Positions 16,139 through 25,062 of a stretch of 64,000 nucleotides of DNA are shown one piece after another; the stretch's first letter is position 1; each line of letters opens with the position of its first letter. The translations under genes were made by a program, and so were the position numbers. The stretch covers positions 120,218 through 184,217 of the forward strand of contig JBGQBN010000002.1 of the NCBI GenBank assembly GCA_041494805.1, in the 5' to 3' direction. The notes beneath the pieces are model-generated. The model was given only the letters and a program-made list of their open reading frames with translations. It made no database searches and had not been told where the DNA came from. Origin of the DNA: JBGQBN01 sp041494805 (GTDB taxonomy: Bacteria; Acidobacteriota; Terriglobia; Terriglobales; Acidobacteriaceae).

Positions 16139-18175
16139 ATGAGCAGCCAGAGCAAGGCAGGCACAAGCCCGAAGAAATTCCAGCCTTATGTCCCAGAGAA
16201 CATGGAGATGCGGGAGTTCACTTTCCGGGCCGTGTTGCTCGGGTTGGTGATGACAGTCATCCTGGGGGCGGCGAACGCCTACCTCGGATTGCGGGCGGGC
16301 ATGACCATAGCGGCAACGTACCCCGCCGCGGTGATTGGCATGGCCGTGCTGCGGCTCATGAAGGGATCGCTGCTCGAGGAGAACATCGCCCGAACGGTAG
16401 GCTCAATCGGCGAGTCGGTGGCGGCTGGCGCTGTCTTCACCATTCCCGCATTCATCATGTCTGGAGCCTGGAAGTCGTTCGGCTTCGCAGATGCCTACTG
16501 GAAATCCGTGGCCCTCATGGTCGTGGGCGGGACGCTGGGCATCCTGTTCGTGACCCTGCTACGGCGAGTCATGGTGGAAGACCCGGAGCTTCCGTTCCCT
16601 GAATCGGTGGCGGCTTCGGAGATTCACAAGGCCGGCCAGCAAGGCAGCAAAGCCGCCAAGCTGTTGTTTTACAACATGGGTTTTGGTGGGCTGGTTTATT
16701 TGCTTGGACAATTCCAACTGTTTAACGCCAGCAAGAATTTCGTGGTTCAAGTGGGACAAATGGGCCGCAGCATCCTGCGCTTGGGAACCACGCAGACGGC
16801 GCAAACCGTGAGTGTGGGTGGTGTGACTACCTTCCAGGCCCCGGCTATCAGTCCTGCCTATCTGGGGGTGGGTTACATTATTGGACCGCGCCTGGCAGCC
16901 TTGAACTTCGCGGGTGGAGTCGTGGCGTGGGGGTTGCTGGTGCCGCTGATCATCTACATCCTCGGCCCCCAGTTGCAGGCCTACTTGCCGGCTGGTAGTG
17001 AAGGCAACCTGGCCGGCGCGGTGGGGCGTTTCATGGTCCGGCCCATCGCCGTGGGTGGCATGATGGTGGGCGCCAGTTGGACGCTTTTCCGCATGCGCAA
17101 GAGTCTCGGCCTGGGCATGAAGCGCGCCATCTCCGACCTGAAGAAGTCAGCGGCAGCCCACGCTGCCACCAACCGCACCGAGCGGGACTTGAACGGCAAG
17201 GTAGTCTTCGGCGGCTTGTTTGTGGCGTTCCTGTGTATGGTTCTGCTGTATTTCTACTTTTCCGGCACTCTCAGCGGCGGCATCGTGGCTGCGCTGGTCA
17301 TGATCGTGGTGGGATTCTTCTTCGCTGCGGTTTCCGGAAACCTGGTAGGGATGATCGGCTCCTCGAACAATCCTGTCTCCGGCCTCACGCTGTGCACTTT
17401 GATCATCGCGGCGCTGCTGATGGTGGCAATTGGCGTATCCGGCGCCAGCGGCGTGGCGGCGGTGTTGGGCGTGGCGGCGGTGGTATGCGTTTCATCCGCA
17501 GTCGCAGGCGAAATGCTGCAGGACCTTAAAGTCGGGCACATCCTGGGTGGCACTCCGGCCAAGATGCAGCTCGGCGACTTTCTCGGGATTGCAGTGGCCA
17601 GCACGGCCTTGTATTTCCCGCTCCTCATCCTGCATCAGGGAAATATCAACGCCGGCGGCATTGGCTTCGGCGACCCCAAGTTGCCGGCGCCGCAAGCCGG
17701 ACTCATGGCGATGCTGGCACAAGGCATTGTCGGCGGAGAGATGGCGTGGCCGCTCGTGATCGTGGGGATTCTCATGGGGCTGGCGATGATCATGCTGGAA
17801 GTGAAGAGCGTGATGCTCTTCGCTGTCGGCATGTATCTACCGCTTGAAACCACGTTTGCCATCTTCCTTGGCGGTGTCATCCGCTGGATTACCGACCGGA
17901 TGCGCGACAAGCGCGGCTTCAACGATGCGCAGAAGGCACGCGTGGAAAATGCCGGCGTGCTCACGGCTTCCGGCATGATCGCCGGAGAGGCCATCTTTGG
18001 GCTGGTCGTGGCGTCGTTCTTCTTCTTCAAGAGGCCCCTGCCTATTATCTTTGAACATCCGGCCACAATTTCCGGATTCATTGTGCTGGTGATCCTGGCG
18101 TTCGTGATGGTCAGGGTACCGCTGGCCAACGCGGGCAGCCCCGACGAGCCTGCGCCGCCGACGGCGATCATGTAA
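16139..18175 (+). CDS. OPT family oligopeptide transporter
   Basis: The 678-residue protein has about 14-16 hydrophobic segments and the OPT-family start of the membrane part (REFTFRAVLLGLVMTVILGA, AYLGLRAGMTIAATYPAAV). Conserved features include GSIGESVAAGAVFTIPA, PFPESVAASEIHKAG and NPVSGLTLCTLI. OPT proteins import oligopeptides or metal chelates by proton symport; which substrate applies here is unknown. The 203-nt upstream gap contains a GC-rich stem (CCTGCC / GGCAGG at 16031-16050) of unknown role. No known riboswitch class is recognised. Confidence 0.93.
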   Translation: MSSQSKAGTSPKKFQPYVPENMEMREFTFRAVLLGLVMTVILGAANAYLGLRAGMTIAATYPAAVIGMAVLRLMKGSLLEENIARTVGSIGESVAAGAVFTIPAFIMSGAWKSFGFADAYWKSVALMVVGGTLGILFVTLLRRVMVEDPELPFPESVAASEIHKAGQQGSKAAKLLFYNMGFGGLVYLLGQFQLFNASKNFVVQVGQMGRSILRLGTTQTAQTVSVGGVTTFQAPAISPAYLGVGYIIGPRLAALNFAGGVVAWGLLVPLIIYILGPQLQAYLPAGSEGNLAGAVGRFMVRPIAVGGMMVGASWTLFRMRKSLGLGMKRAISDLKKSAAAHAATNRTERDLNGKVVFGGLFVAFLCMVLLYFYFSGTLSGGIVAALVMIVVGFFFAAVSGNLVGMIGSSNNPVSGLTLCTLIIAALLMVAIGVSGASGVAAVLGVAAVVCVSSAVAGEMLQDLKVGHILGGTPAKMQLGDFLGIAVASTALYFPLLILHQGNINAGGIGFGDPKLPAPQAGLMAMLAQGIVGGEMAWPLVIVGILMGLAMIMLEVKSVMLFAVGMYLPLETTFAIFLGGVIRWITDRMRDKRGFNDAQKARVENAGVLTASGMIAGEAIFGLVVASFFFFKRPLPIIFEHPATISGFIVLVILAFVMVRVPLANAGSPDEPAPPTAIM

Positions 18176-18265
18176 TCCGCACCGAGGCCCGAGGACTTAG
18201 CGGCAGCGAGGGATTTGCTTGCTGTCCACCGCAGGCTCTGTGTCTTCTGTGCTCAAAACCTTTTG

Positions 18266-18970
18266 ATGGCTATTGCTGAAAATATTGCCCTTGTCCGGGA
18301 GCGGATTGAGACCGCCACCCGCCGCGCTCTGCGTCAACCCGACGAAATTGCGCTGATGGCCGTCAGCAAGACGTTTCTGCCGGAGCGCATCCGGGAAGTC
18401 TATAACGCTGGGCTCCGGCTGTTCGGCGAGAACCGCGTCCAGGAATTTGCCGACAAGGCCGCAGCGTTACAGGACCTGGGAGCCGAGTGGCATATGATCG
18501 GCCATTTGCAGTCGAACAAAGCGGCCAAAGCGGCTGAACTGTTCGCAGCCGTGGACTCGGTGGACTCCTTGCGCCTGGCCCAGAAGCTCAATGCTTCCGC
18601 CCAACAGCTCGGGAAAAAGCTCGGTGTGTTGATCGAGATCAACGTGGGCGGTGAGGCCGCCAAGAGCGGCGTGGCTCCGGAATCACGAGAACTGGAAACA
18701 ATTCTCCGGGCTGCGGTGGAGTTGGAGCACCTTGAATTTCGCGGCCTGATGACCATTCCCCCTTTTACCGATGATCCGCGGGAAGCACGACCCTACTTTC
18801 GCAAGCTCCGCGAATTGCAGAAGCAGATCGGTGCGCGACGGCTGCCCTCGGTCCGAGTGGATGTGCTGTCGATGGGCATGTCGCACGATTTCGACGTTGC
18901 CATTGAGGAAGGCTCGACCTGCGTGCGGGTGGGTACGGCGATCTTTGGGGAAAGGACTGCACAGCGGTGA
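18266..18970 (+). CDS. PLP homeostasis protein (YggS/PLPBP family)
   Basis: The 234-residue protein carries the pyridoxal phosphate lysine in LMAVSKTF, then GENRVQEFADK, WHMIGHLQSNKA, LIEINVGGEAAKSGV, GLMTIPP and SMGMSHDFDVAIEEGST. These are all signature blocks of the family that buffers pyridoxal phosphate. The ATG at 18266 was chosen over an upstream TTG-type start on the basis of family length. The last codon overlaps the next gene's GTG start by 4 nt, suggesting coupling. Confidence 0.95.
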   Translation: MAIAENIALVRERIETATRRALRQPDEIALMAVSKTFLPERIREVYNAGLRLFGENRVQEFADKAAALQDLGAEWHMIGHLQSNKAAKAAELFAAVDSVDSLRLAQKLNASAQQLGKKLGVLIEINVGGEAAKSGVAPESRELETILRAAVELEHLEFRGLMTIPPFTDDPREARPYFRKLRELQKQIGARRLPSVRVDVLSMGMSHDFDVAIEEGSTCVRVGTAIFGERTAQR

Positions 18971-19305
18971 AGCGATTCGATCGAGTCTGCGCCGGGGCAG
19001 TTTTGCTGCTGGGTCTAGTCCATTGCCTTTCGACGCCAAGGGCCTTAGCGGGCCGATTGTGGTTTTTCGGTACCGGATTGGCAATCCTGTTCGCAGCCAT
19101 GCTGAACCTGCTGCGTATTCGCAATGGATATGGAATGAGTGGACTTCGGATGTTCTGTCTGGCTGCCAACGTAACTTTGGTGGCGTTGACGATCGCGGTG
19201 ATTGTGAGCATTGGGTGGCTGCGTACCTTCGCCAACCCTCAGGTGCTCGTTCTGCTGGCCCTGTTAGTGATTGAGGCCGGGTTCTCCCTCGGGCCCAACC
19301 AGTGA
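18967..19305 (+). CDS. Small integral membrane protein
   Basis: The 112-residue protein has three or four hydrophobic segments (e.g. FFGTGLAILFAAMLNLL, LVALTIAVIVSIGWL). It starts with GTG and overlaps both neighbours by 4 nt, placing it firmly in the yggS-yggU operon. No family is recognised. Confidence 0.75.
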   Translation: MKRFDRVCAGAVLLLGLVHCLSTPRALAGRLWFFGTGLAILFAAMLNLLRIRNGYGMSGLRMFCLAANVTLVALTIAVIVSIGWLRTFANPQVLVLLALLVIEAGFSLGPNQ

Positions 19306-19589
19306 TTCCCTTCCAGGAAAGCCCGCAAGGTGTGACTTTCACCGTCAAAGTCCGGCCCCGCGCGAAAAAGAATGCCATTATGGGTGAACTGGGGGATGCC
19401 CTTAAGCTGGCCTTGACCGCGCCACCTGTGGGCGGCAAGGCCAACGACGCCTGCATCGAATTTCTCGCAAATCTTTTGAAGGTACCGCGTTCCTCCGTTA
19501 CCATAGCGTCCGGCCAGACCGGCCGTAGAAAAGTGATTCGGGTCGCGGGATTGTCAGCCCAAGAAGTACGCCGGCGGTTGGGCATCTGA
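19302..19589 (+). CDS. yggU: DUF167 (YggU) family protein
   Basis: The 95-residue protein contains FTVKVRPRAKKNAIMGE, LALTAPPVGGKANDACIEFL and the SGQTGRRKVIRVAGL block that define DUF167. Its function is not established. The pairing with yggS is widely conserved. Confidence 0.93.
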   Translation: MIPFQESPQGVTFTVKVRPRAKKNAIMGELGDALKLALTAPPVGGKANDACIEFLANLLKVPRSSVTIASGQTGRRKVIRVAGLSAQEVRRRLGI

Positions 19590-19606
19590 GCATCGAGGAG
19601 CCACTC

Positions 19607-21004
19607 TTGACCTTCTCCGAACGCTTGCACGAAATTCGCACCGGCTTCGAGCGCCCATTCTGGGTGGCAAATATCACGGAGATCTTCGAGCGCCTTTCCT
19701 ATTACGGGGCGTTTGCTTCTCTTGCCCTGTACCTGCAGGAGCGACTGAATTTCTCCACTGAGCAGACCGGAACTTTGACGGGCATATTCGGTGGCATGGT
19801 CTGGTTTCTGGCCATCTTCGGTGGAGCCGCCGCCGACCGATTGGGTTTCCGCCGCGCCCTTTCGATAGCGTACCTGATCCTGACGGCGGCCTATTTCCTG
19901 ATCGGTTCGATAGGGGCATCCTGGCTGGCTCCCGTGCGTGACGCTGTGCCACTGGGCCTGTTTGTCGGCTGCATTCTCATCCTGCCTGCGCTCGGCATCT
20001 CGCTGGTGAAGCCTTGCGTGGTCGGCACCACGGCCCGCGCCTCCAAGGAAAACGTCCGCTCGATCGGCTATTCGATCTACTACACCATGGTCAACATCGG
20101 CGGCGCCGCCGGCCCTTATTTCGCTTCCTGGGCCCATCGCCACCTGGGAGTCGAGAATGTCTATCGTGTTGCGGCTCTTAGCGTATTCGCGATGTTCTTT
20201 GTGGTCCTGTTCTTCTTCCGGGAACCGCGCAAGCCCGGGGATGCGCTTCCGCCTTCGATCGCGACGGTCGCGCGAAATTTCTGCGTAGTGGTGGGCAACT
20301 ACCGGCTGGTATTGCCCGTCTTGATGATTGCTTTGCTGCTACGCGTCGCAATGTTCTTCTATTCGTTCACCGCGCCCTGGTGGATTTGGGTCGGGCTCCT
20401 GGCACTTGTGCTCGCCGGGATCAGCCGGTTCATGTGGTTCCTCGTGCTCTTCACTGGCTACTGGGTTGTGTTCTGGCAGCAGTACATCAGTTTGCCCGGC
20501 TACATCCACGGGTACATCAACCCGCACGCTGACGTCGAGATCATTCTGGTGACCGACGGGCTGACCGTCATCTGTCTCACCCTCGCGGTGAATTTCCTGA
20601 CGCGCAAGATTCCCGCGTTCCCAGCCGTCATTCTCGGAACCGTGATCACGTCGGTTTCGTGGCTGATCCTCGCATTCCGCCCGACAGTCTGGGGCGCGGT
20701 TTTCTCGCTCTTTGTCCTCGCGCTGGGCGAGATCATCCAGGCACCGCGCTACTACGAGTACATTTCCCGGCTGGCGCCTTCAGGCCAGCAGGGCACGTAC
20801 ATGGGGTTTGCATTCTTGCCCATTGGCATCGGCTCGCTGATCGGCGGCTGGTTCGGAGGGACGCTCGTCCATCACTTCGGAGAGGTCACGCATCAGCCAG
20901 GGCGGATGTGGTGGGTTGTGACGGGAGTGGGCGTGGTTACCGCGGGGTTGCTTTGGATCTATGACAAGATGCTCAAACCGGCAAGCGTCTCCCCGGCAAG
21001 ATAG
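19607..21004 (+). CDS. POT-family (peptide:proton symporter-like) MFS transporter
   Basis: The 465-residue protein starts with TTG. The first helix carries EIFERLSYYG, the ExxER motif of the proton-dependent oligopeptide (POT/PTR2) family. The loop RLGFRRALSIAYLIL matches the A-motif region. About 12-14 hydrophobic segments are present, including an extra hydrophobic pair around residues 240-300, in the place where bacterial POT proteins carry two additional helices. The substrate is unknown. It follows yggU by 17 nt and touches the AlkD-like gene. Confidence 0.88.
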   Translation: MTFSERLHEIRTGFERPFWVANITEIFERLSYYGAFASLALYLQERLNFSTEQTGTLTGIFGGMVWFLAIFGGAAADRLGFRRALSIAYLILTAAYFLIGSIGASWLAPVRDAVPLGLFVGCILILPALGISLVKPCVVGTTARASKENVRSIGYSIYYTMVNIGGAAGPYFASWAHRHLGVENVYRVAALSVFAMFFVVLFFFREPRKPGDALPPSIATVARNFCVVVGNYRLVLPVLMIALLLRVAMFFYSFTAPWWIWVGLLALVLAGISRFMWFLVLFTGYWVVFWQQYISLPGYIHGYINPHADVEIILVTDGLTVICLTLAVNFLTRKIPAFPAVILGTVITSVSWLILAFRPTVWGAVFSLFVLALGEIIQAPRYYEYISRLAPSGQQGTYMGFAFLPIGIGSLIGGWFGGTLVHHFGEVTHQPGRMWWVVTGVGVVTAGLLWIYDKMLKPASVSPAR

Positions 21005-21736
21005 ATGGCAAGCCGCAGACGCACGCCCGCCTCCGTTGCCGGTGAAATCTGCCGGATGCTGAAAAGCGGTGGATCGGCTGAGCACGCCAAAGGCGTTCAG
21101 TGGTTCTTCAAGGAAAAAATCAAATCCCGCGGCTGGTACACAGCTGCTCTGCGCAAGGCCGCGGTCCAGTCCCGGCGGGCGATCCGCAAGGAATTTGGCT
21201 TCGCCTTCGTGGTCCGGGTGGCCGATGAGCTGTTCTGGGGCACGGTTCTTGACGAAAAGAACTTTGCTGTCTTCCTGCTGGAGAAGTCGACTGACGAATG
21301 CGGCGATGCCGAATTCCGGCGGTTCGAGTCTTGGCTGCCCCGCATCAGCAGTTGGGCCGACCACGACGCATTAGTCCACTATCTGATCGCACCCATGGTC
21401 GTCGCCAAGCCAGATCGAACCAGCAGAGTCTTTCGCTGGGCGAAGTCGCGCAACCGCTGGCATCGCCGGGCCGCTTGCGTGGCGCTGATCCAGGGTACGC
21501 GGAAGAAGCTGTTTTTTTCGGAAATCACCCGCTTGTCCGACCTGCTCTTGCCGGATGAGGACGATATGGTGCAGAAGGGCTTGGGCTGGCTACTGCGGGA
21601 AACCGCCAAGGCGGACGCCAAGCGGGCCGTGCCTTTTCTGATGCGGATTCGTCGGCGTGCGCCGCGCTTGGTATTGAGAACAGCCTGCGAGACGCTGGCG
21701 AGTCCAACACGGAACAGCGTATTGTCGTTTAGGTAG
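21005..21736 (+). CDS. DNA alkylation repair protein (AlkD-like, HEAT repeat)
   Basis: The 243-residue protein begins directly after the transporter stop. Its helical repeats and conserved blocks (VADELFWGTVLDEKNFAVFLL, SWADHDALVHYLIAP, RNRWHRRAACVALIQ, VQKGLGWLLRETAK) match the AlkC/AlkD HEAT-like glycosylase superfamily, which excises alkylated bases. The Trp and Asp residues in the SWADHD and WLLRE blocks are those conserved in AlkD proteins. Confidence 0.87.
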   Translation: MASRRRTPASVAGEICRMLKSGGSAEHAKGVQWFFKEKIKSRGWYTAALRKAAVQSRRAIRKEFGFAFVVRVADELFWGTVLDEKNFAVFLLEKSTDECGDAEFRRFESWLPRISSWADHDALVHYLIAPMVVAKPDRTSRVFRWAKSRNRWHRRAACVALIQGTRKKLFFSEITRLSDLLLPDEDDMVQKGLGWLLRETAKADAKRAVPFLMRIRRRAPRLVLRTACETLASPTRNSVLSFR

Positions 21737-21833
21737 TAGGAGTCCTCAAGCGCTTTCCCCATTTGGTACAACAAAGAACCGCGATGTGATCTGTTCCCTT
21801 GCTGTGCGAGCCCTGCTTCCTCACACTACTCTT

Positions 21834-21906
21834 GGGCCCGTAGTGTAACTGGGAACACGGCGCTCTGTCTAAGCGGCAGATGCGGGTTCGAATCCCGTCG
21901 GGTCCA
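21834..21906 (+). tRNA. tRNA with anticodon GTC (Asp), some atypical positions
   Basis: A 73-nt cloverleaf fits exactly: acceptor GGGCCCG / CGGGTCC, D arm GTGT / ACAC, anticodon arm CGCT / AGCG with loop CTGTCTA (anticodon GTC), T arm GCGGG-TTCGAAT-CCCGT. Three features are unusual for tRNA-Asp: the discriminator is A rather than G, position 37 is T rather than a purine, and the outer pair of the anticodon stem is G-G. CCA is not encoded. It could be a functional tRNA, a misread isotype or a decaying copy. Confidence 0.75.
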
Positions 21907-21987
21907 TTTCTCCCATGGTGCGTAGGCACGGATGGAGAAACCATTACGAGAGGAGAAAACACAGAGATAATCTCCTCCCAAAGTTAC

Positions 21988-22017
21988 TTGACAACGGCTC
22001 GGCCCGTTACCGATACT
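21988..22017 (+). promoter_or_regulatory. Sigma70-like promoter TTGACA-N18-GATACT
   Basis: A perfect -35 TTGACA is followed 18 nt later by GATACT. The predicted transcript start is near 22024, only about 40 nt before a strong terminator hairpin. The promoter may drive a short RNA or a leader for the M24 peptidase. Confidence 0.6.
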
Positions 22018-22058
22018 TGTGATGGACAGAGCGCCAACCTTACTCTACGGATACTGTG

Positions 22059-22090
22059 ACGGCCCTGGAGCGCCAGGGCCGTTTCATTTT
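22059..22090 (+). terminator. Rho-independent terminator
   Basis: A perfect 10-bp stem ACGGCCCTGG / CCAGGGCCGT with a 4-nt loop is followed by TTCATTTT. It lies downstream of the tRNA and upstream of the M24 peptidase gene. It could end the tRNA transcript or attenuate a transcript from the promoter at 21988. Confidence 0.75.
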
Positions 22091-22154
22091 GCCGCAACAT
22101 CTCAAGCTCCGATTCGCCTAAAACGCCGCCCTTGTTTAGAATAGCTATTCGCCC

Positions 22155-23321
22155 ATGGACCTTTCCGCCATACAAGCTGCGCTGCGCGAGCGAAACATTG
22201 ACGGCTGGCTGTTTTACGACCACCACCACCGTGATCCGATTGCCTACCGCGTGCTGGGTTTACCCGATGGTCTGATGGTTACCCGGCGCTGGTTCTATCT
22301 GATCCCTGCCAAGGGCGAACCCACAAAGTTGGTTCACAAGATCGAACAAGGGCACCTCGACACATTGCCCGGCCGCAAGCTGCAGTACGCCGGATGGCAG
22401 GAACTTTTCGAACATGTGAAGACCATGCTGGCGAATCATCGCGATATCGCTATGCAGTATTCACCCAACAACCTGGTTTTCACCGTTTCGCTAGTCGACG
22501 GCGGTACACTCGAACTGATCCGCGGGCTGGGTAAGAACGTGGTCAGTTCCGGAGACCTGGTGGCGCAGTTCGAGGCGACCTGGACCGAGGAGCAGATCAA
22601 GACCCACTTTGCGGCGCGGGATGCCATTGATTCCATCACAGCGGCTGCTTTCCCGGAGATCGGGCGGCAGGTGCGAAAAGGCGGCACTACGGAACATGAC
22701 ATTCAGAATTGGTTCATGGAAGCCTTCCGTCGTGAAAATCTTGTTACTGACGACCCGCCCATCGTCGCCGTGAATGCGAACAGCGGCAACCCGCACTATG
22801 AGCCGAGTGCCATGCACTCTGCTCCCATTCGGGAAGGCGATTTCGTTTTGCTTGACGTATGGGCCAAGAAAAACACGCCCGGCGCCGTGTATTACGACAT
22901 TACCTGGACGGGTTTCGTCGGCAAGGCCCCCTCGGACCGCATGCGTGACATATTCAGCGTCGTGAGCCAGGCGCGCGATGCCGGCGTGAAGACCGTGCAG
23001 GAAGCCGTCGCTGCTGGGCGTGCCATCGCCGGCTGGGAAGTGGACCGGGCGGTTCGCGGCCACATCAAGAAGGCCGGCTTTGGCGAGTACTTCATCCACC
23101 GCACCGGGCACTCCATCGGCACCGATGTCCATGCCAACGGCGCCAACATGGACGACCTGGAAGTTCACGACGAACGCCGCATCCTGCCCAATTCCTGTTT
23201 CTCTATCGAGCCGGGCATCTATCTGCCCGAGTTTGGAGTGCGCAGCGAGGTGAATGTGCTGGTGCGGCCCCAGGCGGCAGAGGTAACGGGTAAAATCCAG
23301 AGTGAGATCGTGATCATCTGA
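22155..23321 (+). CDS. M24 family metallopeptidase (Xaa-Pro aminopeptidase-like)
   Basis: The 388-residue protein has an N-terminal creatinase-like domain and a C-terminal pita-bread fold. Metal ligands are visible: Asp in VLLDVWAK, Asp in YYDITWTG, His in HRTGHSIGTDVH, Glu in SIEPGIYL and Glu in GVRSEVNV. This fits a dinuclear metal Xaa-Pro aminopeptidase or related proline peptidase. No signal peptide is present. It starts a three-gene cluster with two small membrane proteins. Confidence 0.93.
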   Translation: MDLSAIQAALRERNIDGWLFYDHHHRDPIAYRVLGLPDGLMVTRRWFYLIPAKGEPTKLVHKIEQGHLDTLPGRKLQYAGWQELFEHVKTMLANHRDIAMQYSPNNLVFTVSLVDGGTLELIRGLGKNVVSSGDLVAQFEATWTEEQIKTHFAARDAIDSITAAAFPEIGRQVRKGGTTEHDIQNWFMEAFRRENLVTDDPPIVAVNANSGNPHYEPSAMHSAPIREGDFVLLDVWAKKNTPGAVYYDITWTGFVGKAPSDRMRDIFSVVSQARDAGVKTVQEAVAAGRAIAGWEVDRAVRGHIKKAGFGEYFIHRTGHSIGTDVHANGANMDDLEVHDERRILPNSCFSIEPGIYLPEFGVRSEVNVLVRPQAAEVTGKIQSEIVII

Positions 23322-23744
23322 ATGGTAAATTCCCCGACAGACAAACCGAAAACCGCTGAGGCCCAGAAAGCTCCAATCACCCTGATGTCGGTCGTCGCGC
23401 CCGCAATTGGCTGGCTAATCCCCGGCGCTGGACATCTCATCCAGAAACGATGGATCCGTGGCCTGCTGCTGATGGGCTCTATCGTGACCATGTTCATACT
23501 GGGACTGCTGATGGAGGGGCGGGTGTACAGCCCTAATGGCGGTGACATTCTCGATATCCTGGGATTCGTCGGCGATGTGGGCGCGGGCGGACTCTATATC
23601 GTGACTCAAGCCAGAGACTTGGGCCAGGGCGCGATCGCACACGCCACGGCTGACTACGGTACCAAGTACCTGATCGTCGCGGGCCTGCTGAACTTCATCA
23701 GCGTGGCCGACGCTTACCATATTGCCATCGGGAAGAAGCCATGA
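23322..23744 (+). CDS. Small membrane protein (DUF6677-like)
   Basis: The 140-residue protein has hydrophobic segments APAIGWLIPGAGHLIQKRW, GLLLMGSIVTMFILGLLM and one near the C-terminus. The PGAGHL-x-RW-RG pattern resembles TM2-type or DUF6677 proteins. It begins one base after the M24 peptidase stop. The role is unknown. Confidence 0.75.
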   Translation: MVNSPTDKPKTAEAQKAPITLMSVVAPAIGWLIPGAGHLIQKRWIRGLLLMGSIVTMFILGLLMEGRVYSPNGGDILDILGFVGDVGAGGLYIVTQARDLGQGAIAHATADYGTKYLIVAGLLNFISVADAYHIAIGKKP

Positions 23745-23923
23745 CTCTGGAACTCTCCCATTTCAGCGCCGCCGTGCTGTTCTCGGTATTTGCCTCGGTC
23801 GTCTTCGGCATCACCCAGCGCAACACCGCGCGTGAACAGTTCCGCTACGGCCTGTACTGTTTCGTTATGTTTGCCGGTGGAGTCTTTGTCGCGGGATGGG
23901 TGATGTGGGTGGTGCGGCGCTAG
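23741..23923 (+). CDS. Very small membrane protein
   Basis: The 60-residue protein has two membrane segments (FSAAVLFSVFASVVFGI and YCFVMFAGGVFVAGWVMW). Its start overlaps the preceding gene's stop by 4 nt (ATGA), which supports translation. No family is recognised. Confidence 0.7.
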   Translation: MTLELSHFSAAVLFSVFASVVFGITQRNTAREQFRYGLYCFVMFAGGVFVAGWVMWVVRR

Positions 23924-23924
23924 A

Positions 23925-23990
23925 AAGCTTCTAGCTCGTGGCTTTTGGCTGGCTAATCCTCCGCGATTGTAGCTGGCAGCTAGAAGCTAT
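23925..23990. repeat. Palindrome of AGCTTCTAGCT words between convergent genes
   Basis: GAAAGCTTCTAGCTCGTGGC on the left mirrors AGCTGGCAGCTAGAAGCTA on the right. It fills the gap between two convergent genes and could end both transcripts. Related TTAGCTC-type words occur at 49981 and 61401. Confidence 0.65.
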
Positions 23991-24973
23991 CCTTCCCAAA
24001 CAAATGCATCAAACACCCGCTTAATATCGAATCCCAGTCGCTTGTAGAGCTCCACGGCGCGAGCATTCGCTTCGGTGACGGTCAGCGAGAGCAGCGAAAA
24101 ACCGCGCTGGCGAAGGCTGCCCACCGTCGTGGCCAGTAACAACTCGCCGATGCCTTGTGAGCGGTACTCGGGCAGCACGCATACTTGGGTTACATGGCCC
24201 ACGTCGTGGCGCACGCGGGAACACAGGATCAACCCGGCCAGAGTGCGAGCGCGCTTGTGTACCGCCACATAGGATGAATCCGGGTCGAACGTGCCGCATC
24301 CAGGGAAGCGCACGATGTTGGTCAAGAAGCGCAGGGAGCCACTCAGGGTACGGTACTGGTCGTTAATCTCGGCATCCACGTGGCCGCGATAGGCGCTGGT
24401 GATCAGCGCGGCGGCTGGCTGGTAGTCCTGCTCCGACCAGCGCCGGATCTCGATTTCGGGATGTGCCGGCTTCGAGGGTTTCAGAGCACCGCTCATCGGC
24501 AGGACCATGAATAGCCGCGCATGCCGCTGAAAACCCTGTTCGACAAAAGGCCGAGCGACCACCCCCGTTTCGTGTACCAAGAGTTGCGCTTCGACGCGAT
24601 GAATGCCCGGTGACTGCTGCAGGGTTTCGATCACGTGTACTAGCAGCCGAGATTCCACTTCGTGGGGATCGGCCAAGCGGCTGCCGTTGGCCACGAAAAG
24701 GTCTCCGATCACGCCCTTGTTGCTTTCGTAAACAAAAAATGCGTAGCCGGCGATGCGTCCACGATCGATCGCGGCATAGCCGGGCAGGATCTTTGAGTCC
24801 ACGTAGCGCAGGATCATGTCAGCAGAGCCGCTGTAGTCCCAGGAAAGCAGCCGTGCCCACACCTGGATCTCGTCGTCCAGCAGAGGACGCAAGTCAAGGG
24901 AAGAAAAATGCCTGAGATCGAGAATCTCCACCTGGGGGCTCCTGGAGGGTTCCGGCTTGGCTAATGCGCTCAT
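23987..24973 (-). CDS. Tandem GNAT-domain N-acetyltransferase
   Basis: The 328-residue protein has two GNAT-like halves. The first (about residues 15-165) includes AGYAFFVYESNKGVIGDLFV. The second (about 175-328) includes VTQVCVLPEYRSQGIGELLL, the acetyl-CoA-binding motif, and ARAVELYKRLGFDIKRVF. The double-domain layout resembles mycothiol synthase-like proteins, but the substrate is unknown. The ATG at 24973 (MSALAKPEP) was preferred to a longer start whose extra residues look non-coding. Confidence 0.85.
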   Translation of the reverse strand: MSALAKPEPSRSPQVEILDLRHFSSLDLRPLLDDEIQVWARLLSWDYSGSADMILRYVDSKILPGYAAIDRGRIAGYAFFVYESNKGVIGDLFVANGSRLADPHEVESRLLVHVIETLQQSPGIHRVEAQLLVHETGVVARPFVEQGFQRHARLFMVLPMSGALKPSKPAHPEIEIRRWSEQDYQPAAALITSAYRGHVDAEINDQYRTLSGSLRFLTNIVRFPGCGTFDPDSSYVAVHKRARTLAGLILCSRVRHDVGHVTQVCVLPEYRSQGIGELLLATTVGSLRQRGFSLLSLTVTEANARAVELYKRLGFDIKRVFDAFVWEG

Positions 24974-25062
24974 TGCCGCCGCGAAAACCGAGTGTAGTTG
25001 CTCAGGTGGACTAGAGGCAAACGGGAGAACACGGGAAGCTAACAGGGGGCAGGAGCAGCCCG

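Noticed and set aside
18683..20143. 486-codon open frame on the minus strand
   Set aside because: It runs antisense through yggS, yggU and the POT transporter, all well supported, and has no recognisable domain.
21729..21962. 77-codon minus-strand frame with GPDGIRTRICRLDRAPCS
   Set aside because: This peptide is the antisense translation of the tRNA gene. Similar sequences are common database artefacts.
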